NCBI GenBank assembly: GCA_949285735.1
Contig: CASEAQ010000006.1
Span: 1 to 64,000, forward strand
Source of the DNA: an uncultured Bacteroidales bacterium
Lineage (GTDB): Bacteria; Bacteroidota; Bacteroidia; Bacteroidales; Muribaculaceae
DNA: 64,000 nucleotides
Reading direction: 5' to 3'
The notes beneath the pieces were generated by a model. The model made no database searches. It was given only the letters and a program-made list of their open reading frames with translations, and was not told where the DNA came from. Below, one piece after another: positions 8,948-18,610 of this stretch. Every line of letters starts with the position of its first letter. Position 1 is the first letter of the stretch. The translations under genes and the position numbers were made by a program.

Positions 8948-9016
8948 AAAACTAAATATTTATTAAATGAGTAATTAATAGTTTCCATGCCTACGTCATA
9001 GTTAGACATACTTGTG

Positions 9017-9048
9017 CAAATGTACTGCAAAATTGCCAATTACCAAAA
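9017..9048 (-). promoter_or_regulatory. Promoter of the mce-mmdA-oadGB operon
   Basis: On the reverse strand a TTTG is followed by 19 bases and then TACATTTG (9017-9024). This is a near-ideal Bacteroidetes -33/-7 pair, about 70 bases before the mce start. Confidence 0.65.
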
Positions 9049-9146
9049 ATAAAATGCCGACAAACAGCAGTCAAAACTTCTCACATCGTTTTTCGCATTT
9101 TTTAGCACCATTCCCACGCGACACGAACTATATGCAATAAATTGTG

Positions 9147-9154
9147 TATTTTTG
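9147..9154 (+). promoter_or_regulatory. -7 box for trpS
   Basis: TATTTTTG matches TAnnTTTG. It overlaps an upstream in-frame start at 9144, so translation must begin at 9183. Confidence 0.5.
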
Positions 9155-9182
9155 CACCACATTCGATAAAAATACAATTACG

Positions 9183-10274
9183 ATGACAAAAATAATACTT
9201 ACGGGCGACCGCCCCACCGGCCGGCTGCACTTAGGACACTACGTTGGTTCGCTCAAACGACGGGTTGAACTCCAAAACTCTGGCGACTTCGACAAAGTGT
9301 ATATAATGATTGCCGACGCACAGGCACTTACCGACAATGCCGACAACCCCGAAAAGGTGCGCCAAAACATAATCGAGGTTGCACTCGACTATTTGTCGTG
9401 CGGCATCGACCCTGCGAAAAGCACCATCTTCATCCAGTCGCAAATTCCCGAATTGTGCGAACTGTCGTTCTACTATATGAACCTCGTCACCGTCTCGCGC
9501 CTGCAACGCAACCCGACGGTGAAAACCGAGATAAAAATGCGCAACTTCGAGGCAAATATTCCTGTGGGATTCTTCACCTACCCGATAAGCCAGGCTGCCG
9601 ACATCACAGCATTCAACGCCACTACCGTTCCTGCCGGAGAAGACCAGGAACCAATGATAGAGCAGGCTCGAGAGATTGTGCGCCGCTTCAACAACACCTA
9701 TGGCGACACACTCGTCGAACCCGAGATTCTGCTCCCCGACAATGCTGCCTGCCTGCGTCTGCCAGGAACTGACGGCAAAGCCAAGATGAGCAAGTCGCTG
9801 GGCAATTGCATATATCTTTCCGACACAGCCGAGGAGGTGAGCAAGCGCGTGAAGACAATGTTCACCGACCCCGACCATTTAAGGGTAAGCGACCCCGGCA
9901 AAGTAGAGGGAAACACTGTGTTCACCTATCTCGATGCATTCTGCCACGCCGAGCATTTTGGAAAATACCTCCCCGAATACCCCAACCTTGACGAACTGAA
10001 AGCACACTACCGTCGTGGTGGACTGGGCGATGTGAAAGTAAAAAAGTTCCTCGACGCCATATTGCAGGAAGAGCTCGCCCCGATAAGAAACCGCCGGAAA
10101 GAATACGAGCAAGACATCCCAGCCATATACGATATGCTCAAGCGTGGCAGTGAAGCCGCCCGCGAAGTCGCAGCTTCCACACTTGCCCGTGTGCGGCACT
10201 CAATGAGAATCGACTACTTTACCGACACGCAACTCATAGCCGAACAAGCCCAAAGCTACAAATCGCAACTCTGA
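9183..10274 (+). CDS. trpS: Tryptophanyl-tRNA synthetase
   Basis: This 363-residue class I aminoacyl-tRNA synthetase charges tRNA-Trp. The HIGH motif appears as RLHLGHYVG near residue 17 and the KMSKS loop as [10 protein letters not shown] near residue 200. Other TrpS landmarks include [14 protein letters not shown] and a Rossmann start [15 protein letters not shown]. The start at 9183 is set by the promoter position. It appears monocistronic. No T-box or attenuator was seen in the leader. Confidence 0.95.
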   Translation: MTKIILTGDRPTGRLHLGHYVGSLKRRVELQNSGDFDKVYIMIADAQALTDNADNPEKVRQNIIEVALDYLSCGIDPAKSTIFIQSQIPELCELSFYYMNLVTVSRLQRNPTVKTEIKMRNFEANIPVGFFTYPISQAADITAFNATTVPAGEDQEPMIEQAREIVRRFNNTYGDTLVEPEILLPDNAACLRLPGTDGKAKMSKSLGNCIYLSDTAEEVSKRVKTMFTDPDHLRVSDPGKVEGNTVFTYLDAFCHAEHFGKYLPEYPNLDELKAHYRRGGLGDVKVKKFLDAILQEELAPIRNRRKEYEQDIPAIYDMLKRGSEAAREVAASTLARVRHSMRIDYFTDTQLIAEQAQSYKSQL

Positions 10275-10320
10275 CAAACTCAGCTTAACCACAAAACCGC
10301 TATCTCCAATGCGGAAAATC

Positions 10321-10397
10321 CATAATGAATGGGGCTGTGCCATAATTACAAATGCGTTTATTCGCAATTATGACACACAGCCCCATATTCATTATTC
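10321..10397 (+). terminator. Long hairpin after trpS, probable terminator
   Basis: An imperfect inverted repeat of about 33 bp is built on AATGGGGCTGTG paired with CACACAGCCCCAT, with a TTTATT-type loop near 10357. There is no long T run after it, so termination is likely but unproven. It could also protect the 3' end of the mRNA. Confidence 0.5.
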
Positions 10398-10565
10398 ATG
10401 CACACATACGTTACAACTTCCGCAAGCCGCCTTCGCTCAAACCCGCTATCCGAGCAATCGTTTTCATTTGCCTCAAATCAACAAAAAAACATGAATCTGC
10501 ACAATCTCAACACATCTAAAAATGTATCAACCACGGCTAAATATCATTTTTTTACACGGTCACAA

Positions 10566-10591
10566 CAGATGTAACATCATTGTTATATCTG
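10566..10591. promoter_or_regulatory. Candidate operator palindrome upstream of pstS
   Basis: CAGATGTAACA and its near-complement TGTTATATCTG flank a 4-base spacer (10 of 11 positions match). The site is centred about 30 bases upstream of the -7 box at 10608, the usual place for an activator. A PhoB-like response regulator is the obvious candidate, but this is inference; the site does not look like the E. coli Pho box. Confidence 0.4.
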
Positions 10592-10607
10592 AACAAAATG
10601 CTTGCCG

Positions 10608-10615
10608 TAACTTTG
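10608..10615 (+). promoter_or_regulatory. -7 box for the pst operon
   Basis: TAACTTTG matches TAnnTTTG, 37 bases before the pstS ATG. A candidate operator lies just upstream. Confidence 0.55.
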
Positions 10616-10651
10616 CAACGCTATATTTAAGAACATCACATATATTTCCAA

Positions 10652-11467
10652 ATGAATAAGCAAATCGTCTCGTTAGTTGCTATACTTTGCAGCCTAACTT
10701 GCCCGACCTATGCGCAGAGAGTCAAAGGAAGCGACACAGTGCTACCACTTACACAAACATTGTCGGAAATCTATATGAACAAGCACCCCGAAGCCACCAT
10801 AACTGTAACTGGCGGCGGAAGCGGTGTGGGCATATCTGCCCTGCTCGATGGAACCACCGACATTGCAATGGCATCTCGCAGGATCAAATTCAGCGAAAAG
10901 ATGAAACTCAAGCAGTCACAGCACGAACCATGCGAAGTGGTGGTGGCATACGACGCACTGGCAGTAATCGTCAATCCCGAGAACCCTGTAAAACAGCTCA
11001 CGCGCGAACAACTCGAAGCCATCTTCCGAGGCAAAATCACCAACTGGAAAGAAGTTGGTGGCGAGGACGCTAAAATCATCGTCTATTCACGCGAGACATC
11101 ATCGGGTACATACGAATTTTTCAAAGAAAGCGTCTTGCACAACAAGAATTACATGAGCGGCGTGTTGTCGATGCCCGCCACGGGAGCTATCATTCAATCA
11201 GTCAGCCAAACGCGTGGCGCGATAGGATATGTAGGACTTGCCTACCTCAATCCCATGATTAAGGCTTTGGCTGTGTCATACGACGGGGGCAAGAACTATG
11301 TTTACCCCACCGTCGAAAGCGCGGTAAAGAAGGAATACCCCGTGGTGCGACCGCTATATTACTACTACGACAAAGCCAACGAGGCTGCCGTGCTGCCTTT
11401 CATCCAATACATCGAGTCGGCTGAAGGGCAAGCCGAAACCCTGAAATTAGGTTTCATTCCACGATAA
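10652..11467 (+). CDS. pstS: Phosphate-binding protein of the Pst transporter
   Basis: This 271-residue exported protein (signal peptide MNKQIVSLVAILCSLTCPTYAQ) binds phosphate outside the inner membrane and delivers it to PstCA. Family signatures are VKGSDTVLPLTQ near the mature N-terminus, TVTGGGSGVGISALLDGTTDIAMASR for the binding loop, and YSRETSSGTYEFF. It leads a pstS-pstC-pstA-pstB-phoU operon. Confidence 0.95.
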   Translation: MNKQIVSLVAILCSLTCPTYAQRVKGSDTVLPLTQTLSEIYMNKHPEATITVTGGGSGVGISALLDGTTDIAMASRRIKFSEKMKLKQSQHEPCEVVVAYDALAVIVNPENPVKQLTREQLEAIFRGKITNWKEVGGEDAKIIVYSRETSSGTYEFFKESVLHNKNYMSGVLSMPATGAIIQSVSQTRGAIGYVGLAYLNPMIKALAVSYDGGKNYVYPTVESAVKKEYPVVRPLYYYYDKANEAAVLPFIQYIESAEGQAETLKLGFIPR

Positions 11468-11504
11468 CCACCAAAACTTTGTTTTTTTATAGAACCGCAT
11501 TATT

Positions 11505-12698
11505 ATGAAAAAATGGATTGATATCATAGCCAAGCGGATTTTCACCGTCAGTGGCTTTGTCACCAGCATCGTGATTGTGCTGATTATCGCATTCCTTTTT
11601 GCCGAAGCCGTAGGGCTCTTCAGCCAGCCTGTCGTCGAAGAAGGATACGTGCTCGCACTCAACAAGCAAAACGACGTCAAGGAGTTGAGCGCACTTGAAA
11701 TCAAGAACATCTTTGACGAAGAAATCACCAACTGGAAAGAGGTGGGCGGCGAAGATGTGCACATCAAGGTGTTCCGCCTCGAAGACCTCGACAAGATATA
11801 CACCGAGGCTGAGCTTGGCGACGAATACCAGTATGCCGGCGACAAAATCGTCGAGCAGGTGAAAAGCGACGCCGGCATGATTGCCTTCGTGCCCGAGTCG
11901 CTCGTTGAAGGCAAGACGGGGATAAACTTCATCAGCGACAACACTATCCCCGTAAAAGACGTGTTGCTGGGTGTGGAATGGTTCCCGACGGCTACGCCAT
12001 CTCCCATATTCGGCATTCTGCCGCTCATCAGCGGCACCATCTGGGTGAGCTTCTTCGCCATCTTGTTTGCATTGCCTTTCGGGCTTGCAGTGTCGATTTA
12101 CCTTGCTGAAGTCGCCAACCCGCGCGTGAGCAAAATCCTCAAGCCCATCATCGAGTTGCTCAACGGCATTCCCTCGGTGGTATATGGCTTCTTCGGGCTG
12201 GCAGTAATCGTGCCCATGCTGCAACGCACCTTCAACCTGCCCGTCGGCGAGTCGGGGCTGGCTGGTAGCATCGTGCTTGCCATCATGGCACTGCCCACAA
12301 TCATCACCGTCGCCGAAGATGCCATGCGCAACTGCCCCCGTACCATGCGCGAGGCAAGCCTTGCTCTCGGTGCCACCCAGTGGCAGACTATTTACAAGGT
12401 GGTTATCCCCTATTCCATCTCGGGCATCACATCGGGCGTGGTGCTTGGCATCGGCCGTGCCATCGGCGAGACTATGGCTGTGCTCATGGTCACTGGCAAC
12501 GCCGCAGTAATCCCAACGAGCATACTCGAACCGCTTCGCACAATTCCTGCCACCATCGCCGCCGAACTTGGCGAGGCTCCTGCCGGAGGCGCACACTACC
12601 AGTCGCTGTTCTTGCTCGGCGTGATACTGTTCTTCATTACATTGTTCATCAACTCGTGTGTCGAAGTGGTTTCGGCGCGCAACCGTCTAAAGAGATAA
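11505..12698 (+). CDS. pstC: Phosphate ABC transporter permease PstC with PstS-like insertion
   Basis: The protein has 397 residues, longer than the roughly 310 usual for PstC. After the first membrane helix (residues about 17-40), residues 45-150 form an extra periplasmic segment. It contains EEITNWKEVGGEDVHIKVF, closely matching KITNWKEVGGEDAKIIVYS in the PstS encoded just upstream, and later DAGMIAFVPESL. The permease core follows, with the EAA loop ASLALGATQWQTIYKVVIP and GIGRAIGETMAVLMVTGN. The insertion probably derives from a solute-binding domain and may help dock phosphate. The fold assignment of the insertion rests on sequence resemblance only. Confidence 0.92.
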   Translation: MKKWIDIIAKRIFTVSGFVTSIVIVLIIAFLFAEAVGLFSQPVVEEGYVLALNKQNDVKELSALEIKNIFDEEITNWKEVGGEDVHIKVFRLEDLDKIYTEAELGDEYQYAGDKIVEQVKSDAGMIAFVPESLVEGKTGINFISDNTIPVKDVLLGVEWFPTATPSPIFGILPLISGTIWVSFFAILFALPFGLAVSIYLAEVANPRVSKILKPIIELLNGIPSVVYGFFGLAVIVPMLQRTFNLPVGESGLAGSIVLAIMALPTIITVAEDAMRNCPRTMREASLALGATQWQTIYKVVIPYSISGITSGVVLGIGRAIGETMAVLMVTGNAAVIPTSILEPLRTIPATIAAELGEAPAGGAHYQSLFLLGVILFFITLFINSCVEVVSARNRLKR

Positions 12699-12708
12699 TT
12701 CAACCGCT

Positions 12709-13593
12709 ATGGCAATAGAAACCAATCATTCATACAACCGCCGCAAGCATGGCATACAGAATGTGGCTTTCGGCATCTTCCGCGCACTCAGCTACAGTGT
12801 TGCCGTTATCCTGTTCCTCATTCTCGGTTTCATCATCGTCAAGGGGATAGGGGTAATCAACTGGGATTTCCTCACACAAGCCCCCACCGACGGCATGACC
12901 AAAGGAGGCATCATGCCTGCCATCGTCGGCACGTTCTGGCTCATGGTAGGCAGCGCAGTGTTCGCATTCCCCGTGGGTGTGATGAGCGGCATCTACATGA
13001 ACGAATATGCCCCGCAAGGCAAAGTGGTGGCATTCATTCGCACCATGACCAACAACTTGGCTGGCATCCCGTCTATCGTATTCGGTTTGTTCGGCATGGC
13101 ATTCTTTGTCAACTACCTTGGCTTCGGCGACAGCATTCTTGCTGGTTCGCTCACACTGGGCTTGCTTGCCTTGCCGATAGTGATACGCACCACCGAAGAG
13201 GCATTCAAGGACATTCCCAACAGCTACCGCGAGGGCAGCTTGGCACTGGGCGCGACAAAGGCGCAAACCATCTGGCACGTGTTGCTACCGATGGCTATGC
13301 CGCGCGTCATCACAGGCTTAATCTTGTCGCTCGGACGCGTATCGGGCGAAACGGCTCCTATCCTGTTCACCTGCGCAGCCTACTTCTTGCCACGCCTCCC
13401 CGAGAGCATTTTCGACCAGTGCATGGCACTCCCCTATCACCTGTATGTCGTAGCCACCAGCGGCACCGACATCGAGGCTCAACTTCCCATCGCCTATGGC
13501 ACGGCTTTCGTTCTCATCATGATTGTGCTTGTGATGAACCTGCTCGCCAACGGCATACGCAAACATTTTGAAAATAAATTGAAATCGAAATAA
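12709..13593 (+). CDS. pstA: Phosphate ABC transporter permease PstA
   Basis: This 294-residue permease partner of PstC has about six membrane helices. The EAA-type loop is [21 protein letters not shown], and [18 protein letters not shown] matches the conserved PstA segment that lines the phosphate path. It starts 10 bases after pstC. Confidence 0.95.
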   Translation: MAIETNHSYNRRKHGIQNVAFGIFRALSYSVAVILFLILGFIIVKGIGVINWDFLTQAPTDGMTKGGIMPAIVGTFWLMVGSAVFAFPVGVMSGIYMNEYAPQGKVVAFIRTMTNNLAGIPSIVFGLFGMAFFVNYLGFGDSILAGSLTLGLLALPIVIRTTEEAFKDIPNSYREGSLALGATKAQTIWHVLLPMAMPRVITGLILSLGRVSGETAPILFTCAAYFLPRLPESIFDQCMALPYHLYVVATSGTDIEAQLPIAYGTAFVLIMIVLVMNLLANGIRKHFENKLKSK

Positions 13594-13598
13594 CTACA

Positions 13599-14351
13599 AT
13601 GGACAAAATTGAAGCGAAAAACGTTGATTTCTACTATGGCGACTTTCACGCATTGAAAGGAATCAATATCACCATTCCCAACAACCAAGTGGTGGCTTTC
13701 ATCGGCCCGTCGGGGTGCGGCAAGTCAACATTCTTGCGCCTGTTCAACCGCATGAACGACCTTATCCCCGGCGCACGCCTCACTGGCGAGATTCTGATTG
13801 ACGGCCAGAACATCTACGACAAGTCAATCGACATCGACAAGTTGCGCAAAAACGTTGGCATGGTGTTCCAACGCCCCAACCCGTTTCCCAAAAGCATATT
13901 CGAGAACGTGGCATACGGCTTGCGCGTCAACGGCATTAAAGACAAGGAGTTTATCGCCAACCGCGTAGAAACAGCCTTGAAAGGTGCGGCATTGTGGAAC
14001 GAAGTCAAGGACAAGCTGAAGGAATCGGCTTATGCCCTCTCGGGCGGACAGCAACAACGTCTGTGCATTGCCCGCGCAATGGCAGTGGAGCCGTCGGTGC
14101 TGCTGATGGACGAGCCGGCATCGGCACTCGACCCTATTTCGACAGCCAAAATCGAAGAACTGATATGTGAGCTGAGCGAACAAACCACCGTCATCATCGT
14201 CACCCACAGCATGCAACAAGCTGCACGCGTGAGCAACAAGACGGCATTCTTCTACCTCGGCGAGATGGTGGAATATGACGATACCAAGAAGATATTCACC
14301 CACCCGTCGAAAGAAGCAACGCAAAACTACATCACCGGACGCTTCGGTTAA
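13599..14351 (+). CDS. pstB: Phosphate ABC transporter ATPase PstB
   Basis: This 250-residue ABC ATPase powers PstCA. Walker A is GPSGCGKST, the signature motif is LSGGQQQR, Walker B is [12 protein letters not shown], and the switch His follows in [12 protein letters not shown]. The family-specific [16 protein letters not shown] segment is present. The gap from pstA is 5 bases. Confidence 0.97.
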   Translation: MDKIEAKNVDFYYGDFHALKGINITIPNNQVVAFIGPSGCGKSTFLRLFNRMNDLIPGARLTGEILIDGQNIYDKSIDIDKLRKNVGMVFQRPNPFPKSIFENVAYGLRVNGIKDKEFIANRVETALKGAALWNEVKDKLKESAYALSGGQQQRLCIARAMAVEPSVLLMDEPASALDPISTAKIEELICELSEQTTVIIVTHSMQQAARVSNKTAFFYLGEMVEYDDTKKIFTHPSKEATQNYITGRFG

Positions 14352-14406
14352 TCACCATTAATAATCAACCAACTCCCCCAACAAAAAAATAGATTCAACA
14401 CTCGAT

Positions 14407-15120
14407 ATGGTAAAATTTGTAGAAAACGAACTCCAAGCCATAAAAGACGAGGTTAACGATATGTGGAAACTCGTCTATCAACAGCTAAGCGATGCCTGCA
14501 AGGCTGTCCTCAACGTTGATTACGACCTCGTTGACCGCGTAGTGGCTCGTGAACGCCGCGTCAACGCCTTTGAGCTGAAAATCGACAGCGACATCGAAGA
14601 CTTCATCGCACTGTACAACCCCGTGGCAGTTGACTTGCGATTCTCGCTGGCAATGCTCAAAATCAACAACAACCTCGAACGCATAGGTGACTATGCCGAC
14701 AGCATAGCCCGCCTCGTCGTCCGCACCGAGTTGAAGGACGAACACAAGCAACTGTTTGCCCAATTGAAGCTGCAGGAAACATTCGATGCCGTGTTGAAGA
14801 TGTTGCGTACCACCTACGACGCACTTCAACGCCAAGATATAGGCATGGCAAAATCGGTGTTTGAAGCCGACGACACACTCGACGTGCTCAACCACAATGC
14901 AATCGACACTCTTGCCGAATATGCACAGCAACACCCCGAAAGCATAAAACTGTGTCTCGAAATTGCAGGCGTGTTCCGTAAGTTGGAACGTGCCGGCGAC
15001 CACATCAATAACCTTTCGGAAGAAACCGTGTTCTATGTCGATGCCGAAGTGCTGAAGCACCGCAAAAACAAAATCGACACATCGGAACAACACGAAATGC
15101 AAGAACACGACCACAAATAA
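14407..15120 (+). CDS. phoU: Phosphate signaling protein PhoU
   Basis: This is a 237-residue helical protein with two PhoU repeats. The metal-binding E/DxxxD motifs appear in NNLERIGDYADSIAR and RKLERAGDHINNLSEE. PhoU links Pst to a PhoR-type kinase and shuts down the Pho response when phosphate is plentiful. No phoR/phoB pair is in the window. The His-rich tail (EQHEMQEHDHK) may bind metal. Confidence 0.93.
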   Translation: MVKFVENELQAIKDEVNDMWKLVYQQLSDACKAVLNVDYDLVDRVVARERRVNAFELKIDSDIEDFIALYNPVAVDLRFSLAMLKINNNLERIGDYADSIARLVVRTELKDEHKQLFAQLKLQETFDAVLKMLRTTYDALQRQDIGMAKSVFEADDTLDVLNHNAIDTLAEYAQQHPESIKLCLEIAGVFRKLERAGDHINNLSEETVFYVDAEVLKHRKNKIDTSEQHEMQEHDHK

Positions 15121-15157
15121 CATTGGGAAAACAAACCCCTATTCATAATTCAATGCG

Positions 15158-15194
15158 AGGAGCGAAGTTGCCAATGCGCAACCCCGCTCCTTTT
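15158..15194 (+). terminator. Terminator of the pst operon
   Basis: AGGAGCG (15158-15164) pairs with CGCTCCT (15185-15191), with an inner GTTGC/GCAAC stem, followed by TTTT. Between here and 15250 lies a simple CTCCTAACTTCTCACTCCTAAC-type repeat tract. Confidence 0.75.
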
Positions 15195-15250
15195 CATTAC
15201 TCCGATTCCTCATTCCTAACTCCTAACTTCTCACTCCTAACTAATAACTG
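15195..15250. repeat. Degenerate ACTCCTAACT repeat tract
   Basis: Short tandem copies of CTCCTAAC and TTCTCACTCC fill the gap between the pst terminator and the next promoter. A longer tract of the same family lies at 18370-18572, and a trace is near 2355. Confidence 0.55.
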
Positions 15251-15259
15251 AAAAAAATG

Positions 15260-15267
15260 TATCTTTG
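15260..15267 (+). promoter_or_regulatory. -7 box for the YeiH-family gene
   Basis: TATCTTTG matches TAnnTTTG, 24 bases before the ATG at 15291. Confidence 0.5.
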
Positions 15268-15290
15268 CAGTCTGAAATAATTATTAAGAT

Positions 15291-16379
15291 ATGTTTGAAA
15301 AAGGAACCCGGGGTAACACCCTACATGGCATTCTGCTCATCGCATTGTTTTCATTTGCAGCTTTCTACATCGCAGACGTGCCTTTCGTGAAAAGTCTATC
15401 ACTCAGTCCGCTCATCGTGGGCATCATTCTCGGTATGCTATATGCCAACAGCTTGCGCAACCGCCTGCCCGAGACATGGGTGCCTGGCATCAAATTCTGC
15501 ACAAAACAGGTGTTGCGGGCTGGTATTGTGCTATATGGCTTCCGCCTGACGCTCAACGAGGTAGCCGCCGTCGGACTGCCAGCAATCACCATCGACGCAA
15601 TCATCGTGGCTGGCACCATATTCCTCGGTTATGGGCTTGGCAAGCTGCTCAAGCTCGACAACGATACCACAATAATGACATCGACAGGTAGTGCGATATG
15701 CGGCGCAGCGGCAGTGTTGGGTGCCGAGCCGGTGGTGAAATGCGAGGGGCATAAAACAGCCATCGCCGTTTCGACAGTGGTGATATTCGGCACAATATCG
15801 ATGTTCCTCTACCCCATAATGTACCGCGCAGGGCTGCTCGACGGACTGACCGACCAGCAGGTTGCAATATACACAGGCAGCACCCTGCACGAAGTGGCTC
15901 ACGTTGCCGGCGCTGGCAACGCAATGGATCCTACCGACTCACTTGGCATAGCCGGAACAGCCACCATCACCAAGATGATACGCGTGATGATGCTCGCCCC
16001 AGTGCTGATCATAATGGGATTGGTGCTTGCGCGCACCCGCCGCGGCGACGCAGCCAGCCAAAACGGTCCGACCGCCGGCAAGCGGAAAATCACAATCCCC
16101 TGGTTTGCATTCGGATTCCTCGGCATAATATGCCTCAACTCACTGCTACAATACCTCTTTGGCGTTAACAGCGTGAAAGAAATTCCGCTCAACGGTGCAA
16201 TCGAATACATCGATACGTTCATGCTCACAATGGCAATGACAGCCCTCGGTACCGACACGAGCATCGAGAAATTCAAGCAAGCCGGAGCCAAACCGTTCTA
16301 TTTGGCTGGACTGCTGTTCGTCTGGCTGGTTGGCGGAGGCTACTTGCTCACAAAATATTTGGTACCGCTATTCAACTAA
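15291..16379 (+). CDS. YeiH/UPF0324-family membrane transporter (putative sulfate or sulfite exporter)
   Basis: This 362-residue protein has about ten hydrophobic segments. Family landmarks are VLRAGIVLYGFRLTLNEV, the STGSAICGAAAVLG segment, GSTLHEVAHVAGAGNAM and the C-terminal ALGTDTSIEKFKQAGAKP. The family is annotated as putative sulfate exporters, but substrates are poorly tested. A GH97 enzyme starts 14 bases downstream, so the two may share a transcript with no obvious functional link. Confidence 0.9.
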   Translation: MFEKGTRGNTLHGILLIALFSFAAFYIADVPFVKSLSLSPLIVGIILGMLYANSLRNRLPETWVPGIKFCTKQVLRAGIVLYGFRLTLNEVAAVGLPAITIDAIIVAGTIFLGYGLGKLLKLDNDTTIMTSTGSAICGAAAVLGAEPVVKCEGHKTAIAVSTVVIFGTISMFLYPIMYRAGLLDGLTDQQVAIYTGSTLHEVAHVAGAGNAMDPTDSLGIAGTATITKMIRVMMLAPVLIIMGLVLARTRRGDAASQNGPTAGKRKITIPWFAFGFLGIICLNSLLQYLFGVNSVKEIPLNGAIEYIDTFMLTMAMTALGTDTSIEKFKQAGAKPFYLAGLLFVWLVGGGYLLTKYLVPLFN

Positions 16380-16393
16380 AAACACACGACGAT

Positions 16394-18367
16394 ATGAAAC
16401 CATCTTTTTTCACCTCGCTCCTCATTGCTGTAGCCGCCATGCCTGTTACGGCAGCAACCATAGCCCAAAGCGACATCACCAGCCCCGATGGCAAGACTTG
16501 CCTCAAGGTGTGGCTTGCCGACGGGCAACCATACTATTCGGCATCGTATGTCGCCGACGGCAAGCAAATCGGCATGGTGGAGCAATCACCATTGGGCTTG
16601 ATTACCGACTTTGGCGACTTCACCCGTGGACTGACATGGATAGATGCCGATACATCAACCATGCACATCGCCTACGACCTCACCCATAGCAAGACGAGCC
16701 GAGTGGAAAAAGATGCACGGCAGCTCACCATCAGCCTCGTCAATACCGACAACCAGAAAATCTCGATAGAATTCATCGTCGAAGACAACAACATTGCATT
16801 CCGCTACAACCTGCCGCGGCAAGGCGAGACAGGCAGCTCCCGCATAATGAAAGAAACCACAGGCTTCAGCCTCCCAACCCGCGCTACTACATTCCTCACA
16901 CCACAGAGCGATGCAATGACGGGCTGGAAACGCACCAAGCCGAGCTATGAAGAAGAATACATCGCCGATGCACCGATCGGCACGCCATCGCAATATGGCA
17001 ACGGCTACACGTTCCCTGCCCTGTTCCGCATCGGCGACGACGGCTGGGTGCTGGTGAGCGAAACCGGGGTTGACAGCCGCTATTGCGCTTCACACCTGAG
17101 TGATGCCACCGACGGGCTATACACCATCGCCTTCCCGATGCCCGAAGAAAACAATGGCAACGGAACTGTAGAGCCTGCATTTGCCTTGCCAGGCAGCACA
17201 CCATGGCGCACCATAACCATAGCACCCGACCTTGCACCCATAGTGGAGACAACCATTCCCTGGGATTTGGTCACGCCTCGCTTCGAGTCGCAAACCGACT
17301 ACAAGCCCGGACGCGGCACGTGGAGCTGGATTGTGTGGCAAGATGGCAGCATCAACTACGACGACCAAGTGCGCTTCATCGACATGGCGTCGGCTATGGG
17401 ATATGAATACACCCTCATCGACAACTGGTGGGATCGCAACATTGGGCGCGAGCGCATGGCGCAACTGATTGACTATGCCCGCGGCAAGGGCGTCGGGCTG
17501 ATATTGTGGTACAGTTCGAGCGGCTACTGGAACGACATCGAGCAAAGCCCCATCAACATAATGTGCGACCCCATCGCACGCAAGCAGGAAATGAAGTGGC
17601 TGCAACAGCTGGGTGTAAAAGGCATAAAAGTGGACTTCTTCGGCGGCGACAAGCAAGAAACCATGCGCCTGTATGAAGCCATATTGAGCGATGCCGACGA
17701 CCACGGGCTTATGGTCATCTTCCACGGCTGCACATTGCCCCGAGGCTGGGAACGAATGTACCCCAACTATGTGGGAAGCGAGGCTGTACTGGCATCGGAG
17801 AACATGGTGTTCAACCAGCACTTTTGCGACAACGAGGCTTTCAATGCCATGCTGCACCCGTTCATTCGCAACACCGTGGGGTGCATGGAATTTGGCGGAA
17901 CATTCCTCAACAAGCGGCTCAACCGCAACAACGACGGCGGCACCACGCGCATCTCGACCGACATCTTCGAGCTTGCCACTGCCGTTATTTTCCAGAATCC
18001 CGTCCAAAACTTTGCCCTGACACCCAACAACCTCGTCGAGCAGCCCCGCTTTGAAATCGACTTCATGAAACAGGTTCCCACCGGGTGGAACGAAGTGCGA
18101 TTCATCGACGGCTACCCTGGCAAATATGTAGTACTCGCTCGTCGGCACGGACAAGACTGGTATGTCGCTGCACTCAACGCCCAAAAAACGACACTGAAAC
18201 TCACAGTGGAACTACCGATGCTTGCTGGCAAAAGAGCAGCCTACTACCACGACGGCAAAGACGGCAACACCCCCACGCTCGAAGAAGTGAAAGTGAACAC
18301 CAGCGGCAAGTTCACAATAACGCTCCCCCCAAACGGCGGCACAATACTGAAAACAATTGGCAATTGA
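16394..18367 (+). CDS. Glycoside hydrolase family 97 (retaining, alpha-galactosidase-like)
   Basis: The protein has 657 residues with a signal peptide (MKPSFFTSLLIAVAAMPVTA). Three parts follow the GH97 plan: an N-terminal beta-sandwich, a TIM barrel from about residue 300 (WSWIVWQDGSINYDDQ), and a C-terminal beta domain. GH97 has inverting alpha-glucosidases that use Glu and retaining alpha-galactosidases that use an Asp nucleophile. Here GIKVDFFGGDKQ places Asp414 at the nucleophile position, and GSEAVLASE offers Glu463 as acid/base. This suggests the retaining type, acting on alpha-linked sugars in the periplasm. The exact sugar is not readable from sequence. Confidence 0.9.
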   Translation: MKPSFFTSLLIAVAAMPVTAATIAQSDITSPDGKTCLKVWLADGQPYYSASYVADGKQIGMVEQSPLGLITDFGDFTRGLTWIDADTSTMHIAYDLTHSKTSRVEKDARQLTISLVNTDNQKISIEFIVEDNNIAFRYNLPRQGETGSSRIMKETTGFSLPTRATTFLTPQSDAMTGWKRTKPSYEEEYIADAPIGTPSQYGNGYTFPALFRIGDDGWVLVSETGVDSRYCASHLSDATDGLYTIAFPMPEENNGNGTVEPAFALPGSTPWRTITIAPDLAPIVETTIPWDLVTPRFESQTDYKPGRGTWSWIVWQDGSINYDDQVRFIDMASAMGYEYTLIDNWWDRNIGRERMAQLIDYARGKGVGLILWYSSSGYWNDIEQSPINIMCDPIARKQEMKWLQQLGVKGIKVDFFGGDKQETMRLYEAILSDADDHGLMVIFHGCTLPRGWERMYPNYVGSEAVLASENMVFNQHFCDNEAFNAMLHPFIRNTVGCMEFGGTFLNKRLNRNNDGGTTRISTDIFELATAVIFQNPVQNFALTPNNLVEQPRFEIDFMKQVPTGWNEVRFIDGYPGKYVVLARRHGQDWYVAALNAQKTTLKLTVELPMLAGKRAAYYHDGKDGNTPTLEEVKVNTSGKFTITLPPNGGTILKTIGN

Positions 18368-18369
18368 CA

Positions 18370-18572
18370 ATTAACAGTTAGTAGTGAGAAGTGAGAAGTG
18401 AGTTGCCAGTGAACAAAGTTCGACATAAATTAGACAACCATAAATTTACTTCCAAAATCAAACTATTAACTAATAACTACTCACTGCTCACTACTAACTG
18501 GTAACTACTAACTTCTCACTGCTAACTGCCTCCTCGCAACTTCTCACTACTCACTGGTAACTACTAACTAAA
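18370..18572. repeat. Degenerate TAACTACTAACTTCTCACTG repeat cluster, partly inverted
   Basis: Left of about 18,410 the units read as AGTTAGTAGTGAGAAGTGAG. Right of about 18,470 they read as the complement, TCACTACTAACTGGTAACTAC. The arms could form an imperfect hairpin. No gene is present. The same repeat family occurs at 15195-15250. Units are irregular, with no constant spacer, so this is not CRISPR. Confidence 0.6.
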
Positions 18573-18579
18573 AAAATTG

Positions 18580-18587
18580 TAATTTTG
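18580..18587 (+). promoter_or_regulatory. -7 box for the CDF transporter gene
   Basis: TAATTTTG matches TAnnTTTG, 24 bases before the ATG at 18611. Confidence 0.5.
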
Positions 18588-18610
18588 CGCAACTTTTCAA
18601 TTTTAGAACC

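Noticed and set aside
18370..18572. Possible CRISPR array
   Set aside because: Units are only partly alike, run directly into each other, and occur in both orientations without constant-length spacers; no cas genes are nearby.
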